NCBI GenBank assembly: GCA_015660915.1
Contig: JACTTZ010000001.1
Coordinates: 100,865-164,864 of the forward strand
Reading direction: 5' to 3'
DNA from: Methanomicrobia archaeon
Lineage (GTDB): Archaea > Halobacteriota > Bog-38 > Methanoflorentales > Methanoflorentaceae
DNA: 64,000 nucleotides
Part shown: positions 26,348 to 35,661 of the stretch, in pieces
Position numbering within the stretch: position 1 is the stretch's first letter
Layout: every line of letters starts with the position of its first letter
Position numbers and translations under genes: made by a program
The notes under the pieces: generated by a model
The model's input: the letters and a program-made list of their open reading frames with translations, nothing else
The model's database searches: none
What the model was told of the DNA's origin: nothing

Positions 26348-27607
26348 ATGTTAGATTTTCTGACTCTTGACGATGTGGAACTTAAAGGTAAGACTGTACT
26401 TCTTCGTGTGGACCTCAACGTACCTGTCGATCAGGTAAGTCGTCGAATCTCTGAATCAAAGCGCGTTGAGGTAATAAGGAATACGGTCGAGGAACTTGTT
26501 GATAGAGAAGCAAAAGTGGTTTTGATTGCGCATCAAGGCCGGGTTGGAGAATATGACTTTTTGCCTTTAGACCAACACGCAGCCGTTCTGAGCGCCACAT
26601 TTGGCGAGACGTTCGGCTACGTCGATGATACTATTGGCGTCGCCGCGCGTGAGGGTATAAAGGCGATGAAACCCCGGGAAGTGCTCTTGCTCCAAAACGT
26701 GAGATTCTTGGCCGAAGAAACGCTTGATCGGACTCCGAAAGAACACGCGACAACGATTCTTGTGCAAAGGCTGAGCTCGCTAGCTGACGTGTTCGTAAAT
26801 GATGCATTTTCGGCCGCTCATCGGTCGCACGCGTCACTTGTGGGCTTCACACGGACGTTGCCGGCTGTGGCAGGCAGAAACATGGAACGGGAACTTCGCT
26901 GTGATCAGCAAGTCCTCACTAACCCCGAGCGCCCACTCGTTTATTGTTTAGGCGGCAGTAAGCCGGATGATATCCTTGAGGTGATGAAGTACGCCTTAGG
27001 AAGAGGTATCGTCGACGACGTCCTAACCTCCGGAGTGCTTGGCCAATTGTTTCTACTGGCCGCAGGGAGGATGCTTGGCGAAGAGACTGACACTCTGCTA
27101 CGGGACAAGCACTATCTTGATTATATGGGTGAGGTCAAAGACCTTCTCGACCGATTTGGCGCTCGCATACGCATCCCTCTGGACCTCGCCTACAACGACG
27201 AAGGAAAGCGGATAGAGGTTGGCGTGCTGAACTTGCCAGGGAAAGGGCTCGTTGCTGACATTGGCAAAGAAACGATTACCGCATACGAATCCATCATAAA
27301 AGACGCAAAGACCGTGGTGACGAAGGGGCCAGCCGGGGTTTATGAGCTTCCTGGATTTGCGGAGGGGACCAGGGCACTGCTAAAAGCTATCGGCTCTTCT
27401 AGGGCGTTCTCACTTGTGGGTGGGGGTCACATGCTGTCGGCGATACGCCAACTTGACATCGACGAGACCAGTTTCTCGTACGTGAGTTTGGGAGGCGGCG
27501 CACTTATCAATTATCTCTCTGGCAAGGGGCTTCCAGCGTATGACGCTTTGAAACAGGCTGCCTTGCGGCTTAGAGGCTCACTTGAGCTTGAGGTCGAGCG
27601 CGCTTGA
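26348..27607 (+). CDS. pgk: Phosphoglycerate kinase
   Basis: Interconverts 1,3-bisphosphoglycerate and 3-phosphoglycerate with ATP. The 419 aa archaeal form shows LLRVDLNVPV at the start, the substrate basic patch RNTVEELVDREAKVVLIAHQGR in two parts, LLLQNVRF, NDAFSAAHRSHASLVGF, and the nucleotide site KGPAGVYELPGF followed by SLVGGGH. It lies between gap and an alkaline-phosphatase-superfamily gene, all on the same strand with gaps of 92 and 65 bp. Confidence 0.96.
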   Translation: MLDFLTLDDVELKGKTVLLRVDLNVPVDQVSRRISESKRVEVIRNTVEELVDREAKVVLIAHQGRVGEYDFLPLDQHAAVLSATFGETFGYVDDTIGVAAREGIKAMKPREVLLLQNVRFLAEETLDRTPKEHATTILVQRLSSLADVFVNDAFSAAHRSHASLVGFTRTLPAVAGRNMERELRCDQQVLTNPERPLVYCLGGSKPDDILEVMKYALGRGIVDDVLTSGVLGQLFLLAAGRMLGEETDTLLRDKHYLDYMGEVKDLLDRFGARIRIPLDLAYNDEGKRIEVGVLNLPGKGLVADIGKETITAYESIIKDAKTVVTKGPAGVYELPGFAEGTRALLKAIGSSRAFSLVGGGHMLSAIRQLDIDETSFSYVSLGGGALINYLSGKGLPAYDALKQAALRLRGSLELEVERA

Positions 27608-27672
27608 AGATGCCTCGGCCGTTGCCGCCCTGAAGAATAGATCCGATATTCTGGCGCAGGAGACGTGAACAA

Positions 27673-28467
27673 ATGGGATATACGCAGCTTGACATCGCAC
27701 CGACCATCAGCACATTGCTAGGGTTTGAGATCCCTGAAAAAGACGGAAGAGAGATCAAAGAGATTACGGCGTTCTGTGCTGATAAGAGCGTTGATCAAAT
27801 ATTGCTGATTGTTGTAGATGGCGTGGGGGCGACACTGTATAAGAAATTGAACGGTGCTTTGGCGCACCTGCAGACTCTCTCCAAAGATGGCTTATTCTTT
27901 GAGATCTATTCGTTGCCACCTAGGATAACGACGCCTAATATCGGCACTATCTTGTCCGGATATGCGCCTGAACACCATCTTTTGTACGAGGTCGCTGACA
28001 CCTTTTACACGCCGGTGCGATCAGTTCTTGAGCTCGCAAGTGAGAAGGGGATTAAGTCTGGTATAGTGATAGAACTCCTCGGTGCTAAGGCGATGCTAAA
28101 TCGAGTAGATCTAGCCATTGGTATCGAGAATCTTCACGGGATCATTGACTACGACCGGCGTATCGCTGATTTGGCATTGAAGGCGTTTAGTTTGGAAGGA
28201 ATAAAGCTGCTGATGATACATATGCGGGCAATTGACAACTGCGCACATCATTATGCGAAGGTCTGGGACGATCTTGCCCTAGCAGCGCGGACGATCGACA
28301 ATAACTGCGAGCGGCTTTGTTACGGATTGCGAAAGCCCACGTTGATTCTGGCAACCTCTGACCATCCGATACACGTCGAAAAATGGGCCTACCTTGAGGA
28401 TAACAACGAAGATGTGCCGTTAGTTGTCGGCTATGTGAGCGGAGCGAGTTTAAGCAAGGAGAAATAA
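27673..28467 (+). CDS. Alkaline phosphatase superfamily protein (phosphodiesterase/phosphomutase-like)
   Basis: A 264 aa protein with the metal-binding core of the alkaline phosphatase superfamily: IVVDGVGATLY (first Asp), RITTPNIGTILSGYAPEHH with the nucleophile Thr, MIHMRAIDNCAHHY (Asp and His) and LATSDHPIHVEKW (Asp-His plus His). The small cap points to the type I phosphodiesterase/nucleotide pyrophosphatase branch. Its place directly after gap and pgk raises the possibility of a role on a phosphoglycerate, but it lacks the length of a standard independent phosphoglycerate mutase. Substrate unknown. Confidence 0.75.
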   Translation: MGYTQLDIAPTISTLLGFEIPEKDGREIKEITAFCADKSVDQILLIVVDGVGATLYKKLNGALAHLQTLSKDGLFFEIYSLPPRITTPNIGTILSGYAPEHHLLYEVADTFYTPVRSVLELASEKGIKSGIVIELLGAKAMLNRVDLAIGIENLHGIIDYDRRIADLALKAFSLEGIKLLMIHMRAIDNCAHHYAKVWDDLALAARTIDNNCERLCYGLRKPTLILATSDHPIHVEKWAYLEDNNEDVPLVVGYVSGASLSKEK

Positions 28468-28537
28468 ACAAAGGTTTTACAATTGGCCTAAGCGCAATGA
28501 TTTAAGTTGTTATTCTCTGATCAACAAGAGGGGGACA

Positions 28538-29398
28538 ATGAAGGATAGACACGTCTTGGAAGCGTTAGGAAAGGCTTACGTCGTGGTCGAAGACGGGCAC
28601 GTAGTGGAGGTGGGGGAACCTCTAATCGAACGTTGTCCAATTTTCGCAAAAGTGCGTGGCATTCAAGAGTTCAATAAAGAGATCGTCAAAGAGAACATTG
28701 AATTTCGAATTCGCGATTTTGGAATGTGCACCGGTGACCGGGCTATAGAGATGGAAGTCTTCGTTGGGTTTGGCGCATCCGAAGTAATGATGACTGGACT
28801 CCGGCGAGGCCTCATTGATGCCGCCGTCACAGTTTGTGAAGGTGTTGGAACCATCATTACTTCCAATCCGAACCTTGCTCAAGGAATAGGTGCTCGGATT
28901 TCGGGCGTAATAGAGACAACTCTAATTCCAAAATTGAAGAATCGAGTGGAGGAAAAAGGCGGAACTCTACTTGATGGTAGCAAAGCAGTTATTAACCAGC
29001 CTTTGGGCGTCGCTCGCGCTTTAGAGATAGGGTATAAACGCGTAGCTGTAACAGTCGTGACGTTAGAGGATAGTCGACAATGTCGTGAAATCGAGCGAGA
29101 GACAGGTGCCGACGTCATCGTCATCGGCGTTCACGTCACTGGAATGACAGAGGAGGTCGCTCGCGCTTTTATCGATACGGTGGATATTACCACGGGGTGC
29201 GCTTCTCGCTTCATCAGAGAAGCCGTCAGCGGTAAAGCGCTCACCCAAGTTGGCACTGGCGTGCCACTTTTCGCCTTTTCGCAAAAAGGAAAAGAGTTGT
29301 TACTCGAAAGAGCGAAGGAAGTGACGACGCCAATTCTGGTTAATACCATGAAATTGCCGGTGCTCCCGGAAGATAAGCAGCCAAAGCCATTGATATGA
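28538..29398 (+). CDS. Methanogenesis marker protein 8 (DUF2099)
   Basis: A 286 aa protein of the family that tracks with methyl-coenzyme M reductase in methanogens and relatives. Recognisable segments are DFGMCTGDRAIEMEVFVGFGASE, split by a Cys, then GLIDAAVTVCEGVGTIIT, GARISGVIETT and VGIHVTGM-like VIGVHVTGMTEEVARAF and ITTGCASRFIREA. Several conserved Cys residues suggest a cofactor or metal, but the function is not established. A gaggggg site precedes the ATG. The trans-sulfuration enzyme gene starts 9 bp after its stop. Confidence 0.9.
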   Translation: MKDRHVLEALGKAYVVVEDGHVVEVGEPLIERCPIFAKVRGIQEFNKEIVKENIEFRIRDFGMCTGDRAIEMEVFVGFGASEVMMTGLRRGLIDAAVTVCEGVGTIITSNPNLAQGIGARISGVIETTLIPKLKNRVEEKGGTLLDGSKAVINQPLGVARALEIGYKRVAVTVVTLEDSRQCREIERETGADVIVIGVHVTGMTEEVARAFIDTVDITTGCASRFIREAVSGKALTQVGTGVPLFAFSQKGKELLLERAKEVTTPILVNTMKLPVLPEDKQPKPLI

Positions 29399-29407
29399 GA
29401 CTATCCT

Positions 29408-30580
29408 ATGCACTATGAATACGGAATCAATACAAAGTTAGTGCACGCTGGCGAGCATTCATCTCCTGATATGTCTGCACTTGCGCCGCCGATTTACCAA
29501 ACGTCAAGCTTTGCTATCGATGAGCTCCTTCCATCGGGAATCAAACGCGGGACGTACATCTATTCCCGGCTTTCAAATCCAACGCTTACAGCACTTGAAC
29601 TAAAAATGGCGGCGCTTGAAGGGGGTAACGCTGCCGTTAGTTTCGCTACGGGGATGGGGGCTATTTCAGCAATCATGCTGACGTTGCTCAAATGTGGCGA
29701 TCATCTCATCGCTGATCGAGTGCTGTACGGCAGCACTTATGAGCTCTTAAAAAAAGGTGCTCCACGCCTAGGATTTGACGTGAGCTTTGTTGACACGTCT
29801 AAACCCGGGCGTGTCGCTGAGGCTCTAAGAGATAATACGAAGCTTGTTTTTTTTGAAACCCCGGCTAATCCGACGCTTAAGCTCGTGGACATACGAAAGG
29901 TTGCCGCTGTCGCATCGGAAAATGGCGCTAAGACAATTGTCGACAACACGTTTCTAACCCCCTACTATCAAAAGCCCCTCGAACTCGGGGCCGACGTCGT
30001 TGTGCATAGCGCGACGAAATATTTAAACGGACACGGCGACGCGCTGGGCGGAATCATCGTTTCATCCTATGAGGATGCAATTAGCATCAGAAAAGGGGTC
30101 TTGCGAGATATGGGCGCCGTGCTTAGCCCTTTCAATGCTTTTCTGATCTTGCGTGGGCTTCGCACCCTCGGTGTGAGAATGGAGCGACACACGCAGAACG
30201 CGACCGAGCTCGCTACTTTCTTGAAAGCACAGAAGCTCATCAAGCGAGTTTTTTACCCGAAATTCGATAGAAATCTCGAACGTAAGCCAGATCTCAAGGC
30301 GCAAATGTCAGGCTATGGGGGAATGCTCGCGTTTGAGATTCGTGGAGGTGTGGATGCGGCTATCACATTTTTGAATAACCTTAAGCTTTGTACGGTCGCT
30401 GTGAGTCTCGGCGACACTGCGACGTTGATAGAGCACCCAGGACTTATGACTCACTCAGTCGTGCCAAAAGAAGACAGAGAGATACTCGGGATCACAGACA
30501 GTCTCATAAGGGTCTCAGTAGGGCTTGAAGATGTAGTGGACATTAAGGCAGACATTCAACAAGCTCTTGACACAGTTTAG
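29408..30580 (+). CDS. Cys/Met-metabolism PLP enzyme (trans-sulfuration family)
   Basis: Fold-type I PLP enzyme, 390 aa, of the cystathionine gamma-synthase/gamma-lyase/O-acylhomoserine sulfhydrylase family. YSRLSNPTLTALE, FATGMGAISAIM, FFETPANPTLK, DNTFLTPYYQKPL, and the lysine in VVHSATKYLNGHGDALGG are diagnostic; the SVGLEDVVDI end is typical. Which reaction it performs cannot be decided by motif; methanogens often use such enzymes in methionine or homocysteine metabolism. It follows marker 8 with a 9 bp gap and converges on lysK. Confidence 0.9.
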   Translation: MHYEYGINTKLVHAGEHSSPDMSALAPPIYQTSSFAIDELLPSGIKRGTYIYSRLSNPTLTALELKMAALEGGNAAVSFATGMGAISAIMLTLLKCGDHLIADRVLYGSTYELLKKGAPRLGFDVSFVDTSKPGRVAEALRDNTKLVFFETPANPTLKLVDIRKVAAVASENGAKTIVDNTFLTPYYQKPLELGADVVVHSATKYLNGHGDALGGIIVSSYEDAISIRKGVLRDMGAVLSPFNAFLILRGLRTLGVRMERHTQNATELATFLKAQKLIKRVFYPKFDRNLERKPDLKAQMSGYGGMLAFEIRGGVDAAITFLNNLKLCTVAVSLGDTATLIEHPGLMTHSVVPKEDREILGITDSLIRVSVGLEDVVDIKADIQQALDTV

Positions 30581-30598
30581 TAGACATGGCTGTGGCTT

Positions 30599-32098
30599 TT
30601 AGCTCATATCGCCAGCAGCTTCTTTGAACCGGGCGATCACGAATTCCGGACTTAGTGAGGTCAAAAACCAGCCCGCCCGGGGTCCCGATGTTTTTGCGAG
30701 GAGCGAGAGGTATATTGCTTTGAAAGCGTCTCTCGAGTCGATTCCTACTTCTTCACTGATGGCGTAGACTTCATTGTGGAGCCACTCTGGATCGCTGCTA
30801 TTCGTCTCAAGTGCCGCTGCGAGCTTTGCTAAAGCCTTTCTTTGCCCGCTAGTGAGTGTTTTGACTTGAACTGGAACTGAACGTTGGACTTGAAACTTGA
30901 CGAATTCAGGTGCGAAACGATCGAGCCAGTTTCTCACATTGCGCGCTCTTTTTTTGAGAGCATTCGTGTCTAAGGCGTTGTAGCCGCTTCGATGAAGAAC
31001 TTGGACAAGCTCGTCGCAATCGTTTGCGATTTGAATTGCTGTAACCATATGCTTGAAGGGAACATCGCAGCTTTGCTCAGAAATTCGTGAAAGCTCGAAA
31101 GCGCGACCTTCGCCGTGGTCAAATTCATCAACAAGCGTCAGGAGTCCTAAGCCGGGATCGAAATCGATGAGCTTCTCAGGCTTCGTTTTAATTATCATGT
31201 AGCGCAGGACATCGGCAGGTGCGCTCTCAAGCATTTCGCTGATGGTGATAGTTACGCCTTTAGAGCTCGACATCTTGCCGCGCCCCTTCAGGTGAATGTG
31301 ACCATACGGAACCGGATACGGAGGGGGATATCCATATACTTCTCTTGCGATACGTTGGCCAGTATCATAGGAGCCCCCTGCAACCGCGTGGTCTTTGCCA
31401 AAGGGCTCGATAGTGACGCCTAAAATCTTCCAGCGTGCCGGCCAGTCGACCCGCCATGCGAGTTTGCCCTGCCCTCTCGAATAATCTGCCACTCCTTCAG
31501 CGCCACACTGACATCTATACTGGACGGAGCTGCGCGAGGGAGTGTGCTCGACGATTTGTGCGGAACTGATTCGCCGGCATTGCTCACAAAGCGGATTATA
31601 TGGACTCCACCCTGCAGGTAGTTTTCTCTTTGAAACGCTCTCAATTATATCAGCTATAACGTCGCGTCGTTCGAGGGCGACTTTCGTCGCGTCGGTATAC
31701 AGGCCATTCTTATACATCTGGTCTGCGCGGTAAACTTCCGGATTAATGTCCAGTTGACCCAGCGATTCTGAGAAAGGCCTAAGGTAATGCTCCGCGTAGC
31801 TTGAACAACAGCCAAAAGGGTCAGGTATCTCAGACAAAGGCATGCCGACGTACTTTTTGCACGCAGCGGGCAAGAACGGATAAACCGTCCGGAGTGGGTC
31901 ATACGTATCAGCCACGTATATGAGGCGAGCAGCTTTGCCGACGTCCTCAATTGCCCGAAATATTGCGTCAGCGGTGACTACCTCTCGCATGTTGCCGACG
32001 TGGATATTGCCGGATGGGGTGATACCCGTGGCTATAACTTGCTGCCCTTCAACGGCGTGTGCAATCACGTCTGCCCAGTGAATGCGTGTTTCTTCCAT
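30599..32098 (-). CDS. lysK: Class I lysyl-tRNA synthetase
   Basis: Charges tRNA-Lys with lysine. Unlike the class II bacterial enzyme this has class I signatures: ITPSGNIHVGNMREV (HIGH variant) near residue 27 and GKMSSSKGVTI (KMSKS) near 278. A zinc-type Cys group lies at residues 165-200 (CEQC, CQC). The 499 aa length is standard. Class I LysRS is common in Euryarchaeota. It starts at ATG 32098; no operon partner is on its strand within 150 bp. Confidence 0.96.
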   Translation of the reverse strand: MEETRIHWADVIAHAVEGQQVIATGITPSGNIHVGNMREVVTADAIFRAIEDVGKAARLIYVADTYDPLRTVYPFLPAACKKYVGMPLSEIPDPFGCCSSYAEHYLRPFSESLGQLDINPEVYRADQMYKNGLYTDATKVALERRDVIADIIESVSKRKLPAGWSPYNPLCEQCRRISSAQIVEHTPSRSSVQYRCQCGAEGVADYSRGQGKLAWRVDWPARWKILGVTIEPFGKDHAVAGGSYDTGQRIAREVYGYPPPYPVPYGHIHLKGRGKMSSSKGVTITISEMLESAPADVLRYMIIKTKPEKLIDFDPGLGLLTLVDEFDHGEGRAFELSRISEQSCDVPFKHMVTAIQIANDCDELVQVLHRSGYNALDTNALKKRARNVRNWLDRFAPEFVKFQVQRSVPVQVKTLTSGQRKALAKLAAALETNSSDPEWLHNEVYAISEEVGIDSRDAFKAIYLSLLAKTSGPRAGWFLTSLSPEFVIARFKEAAGDMS

Positions 32099-32267
32099 CT
32101 CACACGTCCTTTAGAGGTCTTCAGTCAAGCCAATCGTGCGCAGCTCTATTCGCTCTTGACCTACGCTACTAGGTGGCCTCTTAAAACGCAAGATCCCACT
32201 TTTTGGGAAACACTGTTGTCACTTCTCAGCTGCAGATACCCTTGAAAGGCCATTTGTGCATCTCGGA

Positions 32268-32579
32268 TCATCGCGTCTCTTCGCGTATCCAATCAAGATA
32301 CGGCGGCCATCCTGACTCTATCGTGAAGGAGATAATGCACGGGGTTTCGTAGCTATGGAGCTCTCGTATTCTGGCAGTTACCTTGTCAACCAATGCGGTT
32401 TTGGTTTTGATCGACAATGCATACTCTTCATCTTCTTCGATGTTTCCTTGCCATCTATACAATGACTTGATCGGATGCATGTTCGCGCAAGCTCCGAGCT
32501 TTTCTTCAATCATTGCGTGAGCAATGCGCGTTGCCTCCTCCAAAGTCGGTGCAGTTACGTATATGTCAGAGAACATCAT
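32268..32579 (-). CDS. cutA: Divalent cation tolerance protein CutA
   Basis: Small trimeric protein (103 aa) linked to copper or other metal tolerance; its exact role is uncertain. MMFSDIYVTAPTLEEATRIA, CANMHPIKSLYRWQG, EYALSIKTKTAL and the end WPPYLDWI are family marks. The ATG at 32579 has aaggggt 6 bp upstream; the frame extends further up to 32738 but that part is antisense to the protease gene and unlike CutA. Its start is only 24 bp from the divergent TTG start of the protease. Confidence 0.93.
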   Translation of the reverse strand: MMFSDIYVTAPTLEEATRIAHAMIEEKLGACANMHPIKSLYRWQGNIEEDEEYALSIKTKTALVDKVTARIRELHSYETPCIISFTIESGWPPYLDWIREETR

Positions 32580-32603
32580 GAAACCCCTTAAGGTGAAAGC
32601 CAT

Positions 32604-33938
32604 TTGGATTATTATACTCTTGCATTGATTATCTTCGCGGCTTATTGGCTTTTCGTGATTTTGCTGAACTATCGAGGCGTCCTCGCACGACACGGCATTA
32701 GCGCTTACGGTCCTATTCTCATGCTGAGGACGACGCAAGGCTTGCGCCTGCTAGACAAGCTAGCGCAACCCAAGCGGTTCTGGAGGGTCTTCGCGAACAT
32801 CGGCATCCCTTTAACCGTTATTGCGATGTTCTTTATGCTTGCGATACTGCTCGTCGGTGACGTCCGGGTTATCGTCACACAGCCAGCGCCCACCGCTTTG
32901 AATGCCCCGCAAAACGTGCTGCTGCTACCAGGAATAAATCAATTCATTCCACTAACGTGGGGACTCATTGGCTTGATAGTCACGCTCGTGGTTCACGAAC
33001 TCTCGCACGCAATCCTCAGCAGAGTTGCAGATATAAAAGTGAGATCACTAGGCATTCTAGTCGCGCTCATCCCCATCGGTGCTTTTGCAGAGCCGGACGA
33101 ATCACAGCTGTTAGGAATAGACGCGAAACCGGGCGACAAAATTGCAACACGACCAGAACGGTTGAGGGTGTTTAGCGCAGGAATCACGGCAAATTTTGCA
33201 GTTGCGTTAATCGCATTTATGTTGTTGTTTGGGCCGGTCTTATCATCTATAACGTCAGTTCAAGGGCTCGGGGTCGTCAGCGTCGTGTCTGGATCTCCAG
33301 CGGAAAAAGCAGGTCTACAACCAGGAATGGCAGTCTATCAAATCGATAGCGCCAAGATCTCTAATCAGGGCGACTTTCAAGCGTTTATGAATACGACGCA
33401 TCAAGGCCAGATAGTGACCGTGAAAGCAACGGATCAAGGAGTCTCAAGGAGTTTTGTCGCTGTTCTAGACAAAAATCCAAACTACGACAAAGGTTTCTTG
33501 GGCATCCAAGGAGAGTCAGCGGCAGAGCTTCTCAGTTATTTGAAGTCAATCCCGGCTAGCCTCAATACCTTGCAAGGATGGGCTGCTCTTGTCGGCCTGC
33601 CTTTCTTCTTTGGTGGCTTTACCGGCGCTATCGCACACCTCTATCAGCCGGCTGGGTGGGCGGCACCTCTTGGGAACACCTTTTTTTGGATAGCCAATAC
33701 TCTTCTCTGGGTCGGCTGGATAAACTTCTGGGTGGGGCTGTTTAACTGTCTCCCTGCAGTTCCTTTAGACGGCGGACACATATTTCGGGAGCTCTTCAAG
33801 TCGCTTGCCGAAAAATTCCTACGAAACGCCAAAGATCAAGAGCGTGTCACAAGTGCACTCGTGACGACTCTGGGGGTAGTCATACTCTCTTCGTTCTTGA
33901 TCGTAATTGTCGGTCCATACGTCTTTGGTTCGCTGTGA
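32604..33938 (+). CDS. Site-2 protease-like M50 membrane metalloprotease with PDZ domain
   Basis: Intramembrane zinc protease, 444 aa. VVHELSHAIL near residue 131 is HExxH in the form HELSH; NCLPAVPLDGGHIF near 380 supplies the third ligand (Asp). A PDZ domain lies between (VVSGSPAEKAGLQPGMAVYQI, in two pieces). Six or more membrane helices are visible. It would cut membrane-anchored regulators or signal remnants. The start is TTG 32604 with aaggtga 7-13 bp upstream. Promoter sequence must overlap the cutA start region or lie inside cutA. Confidence 0.92.
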   Translation: MDYYTLALIIFAAYWLFVILLNYRGVLARHGISAYGPILMLRTTQGLRLLDKLAQPKRFWRVFANIGIPLTVIAMFFMLAILLVGDVRVIVTQPAPTALNAPQNVLLLPGINQFIPLTWGLIGLIVTLVVHELSHAILSRVADIKVRSLGILVALIPIGAFAEPDESQLLGIDAKPGDKIATRPERLRVFSAGITANFAVALIAFMLLFGPVLSSITSVQGLGVVSVVSGSPAEKAGLQPGMAVYQIDSAKISNQGDFQAFMNTTHQGQIVTVKATDQGVSRSFVAVLDKNPNYDKGFLGIQGESAAELLSYLKSIPASLNTLQGWAALVGLPFFFGGFTGAIAHLYQPAGWAAPLGNTFFWIANTLLWVGWINFWVGLFNCLPAVPLDGGHIFRELFKSLAEKFLRNAKDQERVTSALVTTLGVVILSSFLIVIVGPYVFGSL

Positions 33939-34021
33939 GATCATATGTGGGTGCTAAAAGAACCAGTTGGGTGTAATGCTTGTTGTTTAAGCCGTCGCGG
34001 TCTTGATGAGAGGGGATAAGA

Positions 34022-35620
34022 ATGGAGCGAATTCCTGCCACAATGGCTACCCAGCATCCCGATTCAGCGACTGTCTATGTCCCGGTGCAAAAAGAGCCAC
34101 AGGAGGCCCTTGACGTTCTCAAGCCTGTGGATCGCGGAGGGCTTGGGATCGACGAGTATATGATTGATTTTGAAGGGAAGATGACGCCGTGCATTCAGAC
34201 GACGGAAGTCGTGCTAAGACTCGTGTCAGAGGGAATAATTCCAGGCAAAGACGTGTTCGTCACCCCCCGAATTCCGAGCGCCTCGCAGGAAACCGTTTTT
34301 AGGCAGCTCATGGCGTTGATGTCGATAATGGAAGCTTATTATCGTGTACACGACGTCATCGCGGGACCGAGCATAATCGAAGTGATACACCCAATGAGCG
34401 CGAGCTCTTCGGAACTGTTAGAAACGCGACAAAGAGTAGTCGACGTGGTCAACCTGACGAACCAAGAGTTTCATATCGCTGTTGAGCCAGATGTCATAAA
34501 ACTGATTCCGTTAGTGGAGGCAGTCCCGCAACTAGTCAGGATCAAAAGAATCTTGGGCGAATACCTCATCGGAAGCAAGCGACTGAAATTAGGGGACGAT
34601 AGGCTTCGCGTTATGCTTGGGAGAAGCGACGCCGCTCTGGATTATGGTCACGTAGCAGCAGCTCTCTCTATCAAGCTCGCAATATCAGAGTGCTACACGT
34701 GTGGCGAAGAGGTTGGCTTAACGATCGCGCCTATCATGGGTGCTGGCACCCTTCCGTTTAGAGGGCACGTCACGCCCAAAAATGCCGACTGTTTGATGAA
34801 TGAGTTTAAAGGGTTGAAGACAATTACGATTCAATCGAGTCTTCGCTACGATTGCGACCGACACGAAACGATCGAGCTAGTCAAAAAGATGAAGGCTGGT
34901 CTGCAGAAGCCCGCGCCGACTATTTTTTCGCGCGAAGAAGGGCAAGAAATTCTGTTCCTAATCGGACTCTTCACCAAGCATTATTTGAAAACTTTCTACC
35001 ACATTATAAACCCGGTAAAAGCGATTTCTGATTTGTTTCCTGATCAGCGAGACCGGCTTGCACGGAAAGGCCCAGTCGGGTATTCCCGTGACGTTCCAAA
35101 GCCTGCCGATCTTGCTGTCTGTGTAGATGACAAAAAGCTTTCCTCTGAACTGAAACGGTTACAGGTCGCTCGTGCCCTACCTGATCTGCCCAGAGCAATA
35201 AAATATACAGGTGCGTTATACAGCATTGGCCTGCCTCCTGAGATCATTGGGACCGGTAGGGGCCTTAAGGAAGCCGATGAGCACGGCCTGCTAGACAAAC
35301 TTTTAACAGAGTACTACGCAAGCGTGTCTTCTGATTTAGCGTTCGCATATCAATTCGTTAATCTAGACGCTGCAAAAGCCTTCATTCCACGCGTTCCCTT
35401 TCGGCAGGTCTCAGAAGACGTCAAATATATCAAGGAGTATCTGAAAGTTGATAGAAGGGCGCCTAATCTGTTGTACGCGACTTTAATGGAGACGCTGAAG
35501 CCCTCCCTGAGACAATTTGTGAGCAGTGAACATAAGATGCTCGTTGACGAGGTCACCCAACTTGGTCTTATCGAGAGCTGTTTGTTGAAGATGAGCCAGA
35601 TTCGAGGCGCTTTGGGTTAG
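34022..35620 (+). CDS. ppcA: Archaeal-type phosphoenolpyruvate carboxylase
   Basis: Carboxylates phosphoenolpyruvate to oxaloacetate, feeding the incomplete TCA cycle and aspartate. The 532 aa protein is the short archaeal type. It opens with IPATMATQHPDSATVYVPVQ, and shows EYMIDFEGKMTP, VTPRIPSASQE, EPDVIKLIPL and MLGRSDAALDYGHVAA, all family signatures. A gagggg ribosome site precedes the ATG. It converges with ribB. Confidence 0.96.
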   Translation: MERIPATMATQHPDSATVYVPVQKEPQEALDVLKPVDRGGLGIDEYMIDFEGKMTPCIQTTEVVLRLVSEGIIPGKDVFVTPRIPSASQETVFRQLMALMSIMEAYYRVHDVIAGPSIIEVIHPMSASSSELLETRQRVVDVVNLTNQEFHIAVEPDVIKLIPLVEAVPQLVRIKRILGEYLIGSKRLKLGDDRLRVMLGRSDAALDYGHVAAALSIKLAISECYTCGEEVGLTIAPIMGAGTLPFRGHVTPKNADCLMNEFKGLKTITIQSSLRYDCDRHETIELVKKMKAGLQKPAPTIFSREEGQEILFLIGLFTKHYLKTFYHIINPVKAISDLFPDQRDRLARKGPVGYSRDVPKPADLAVCVDDKKLSSELKRLQVARALPDLPRAIKYTGALYSIGLPPEIIGTGRGLKEADEHGLLDKLLTEYYASVSSDLAFAYQFVNLDAAKAFIPRVPFRQVSEDVKYIKEYLKVDRRAPNLLYATLMETLKPSLRQFVSSEHKMLVDEVTQLGLIESCLLKMSQIRGALG

Positions 35621-35661
35621 CGCAAAGTCAATTCTTCAAAGACGTACGCGAGAAAAAGTAC

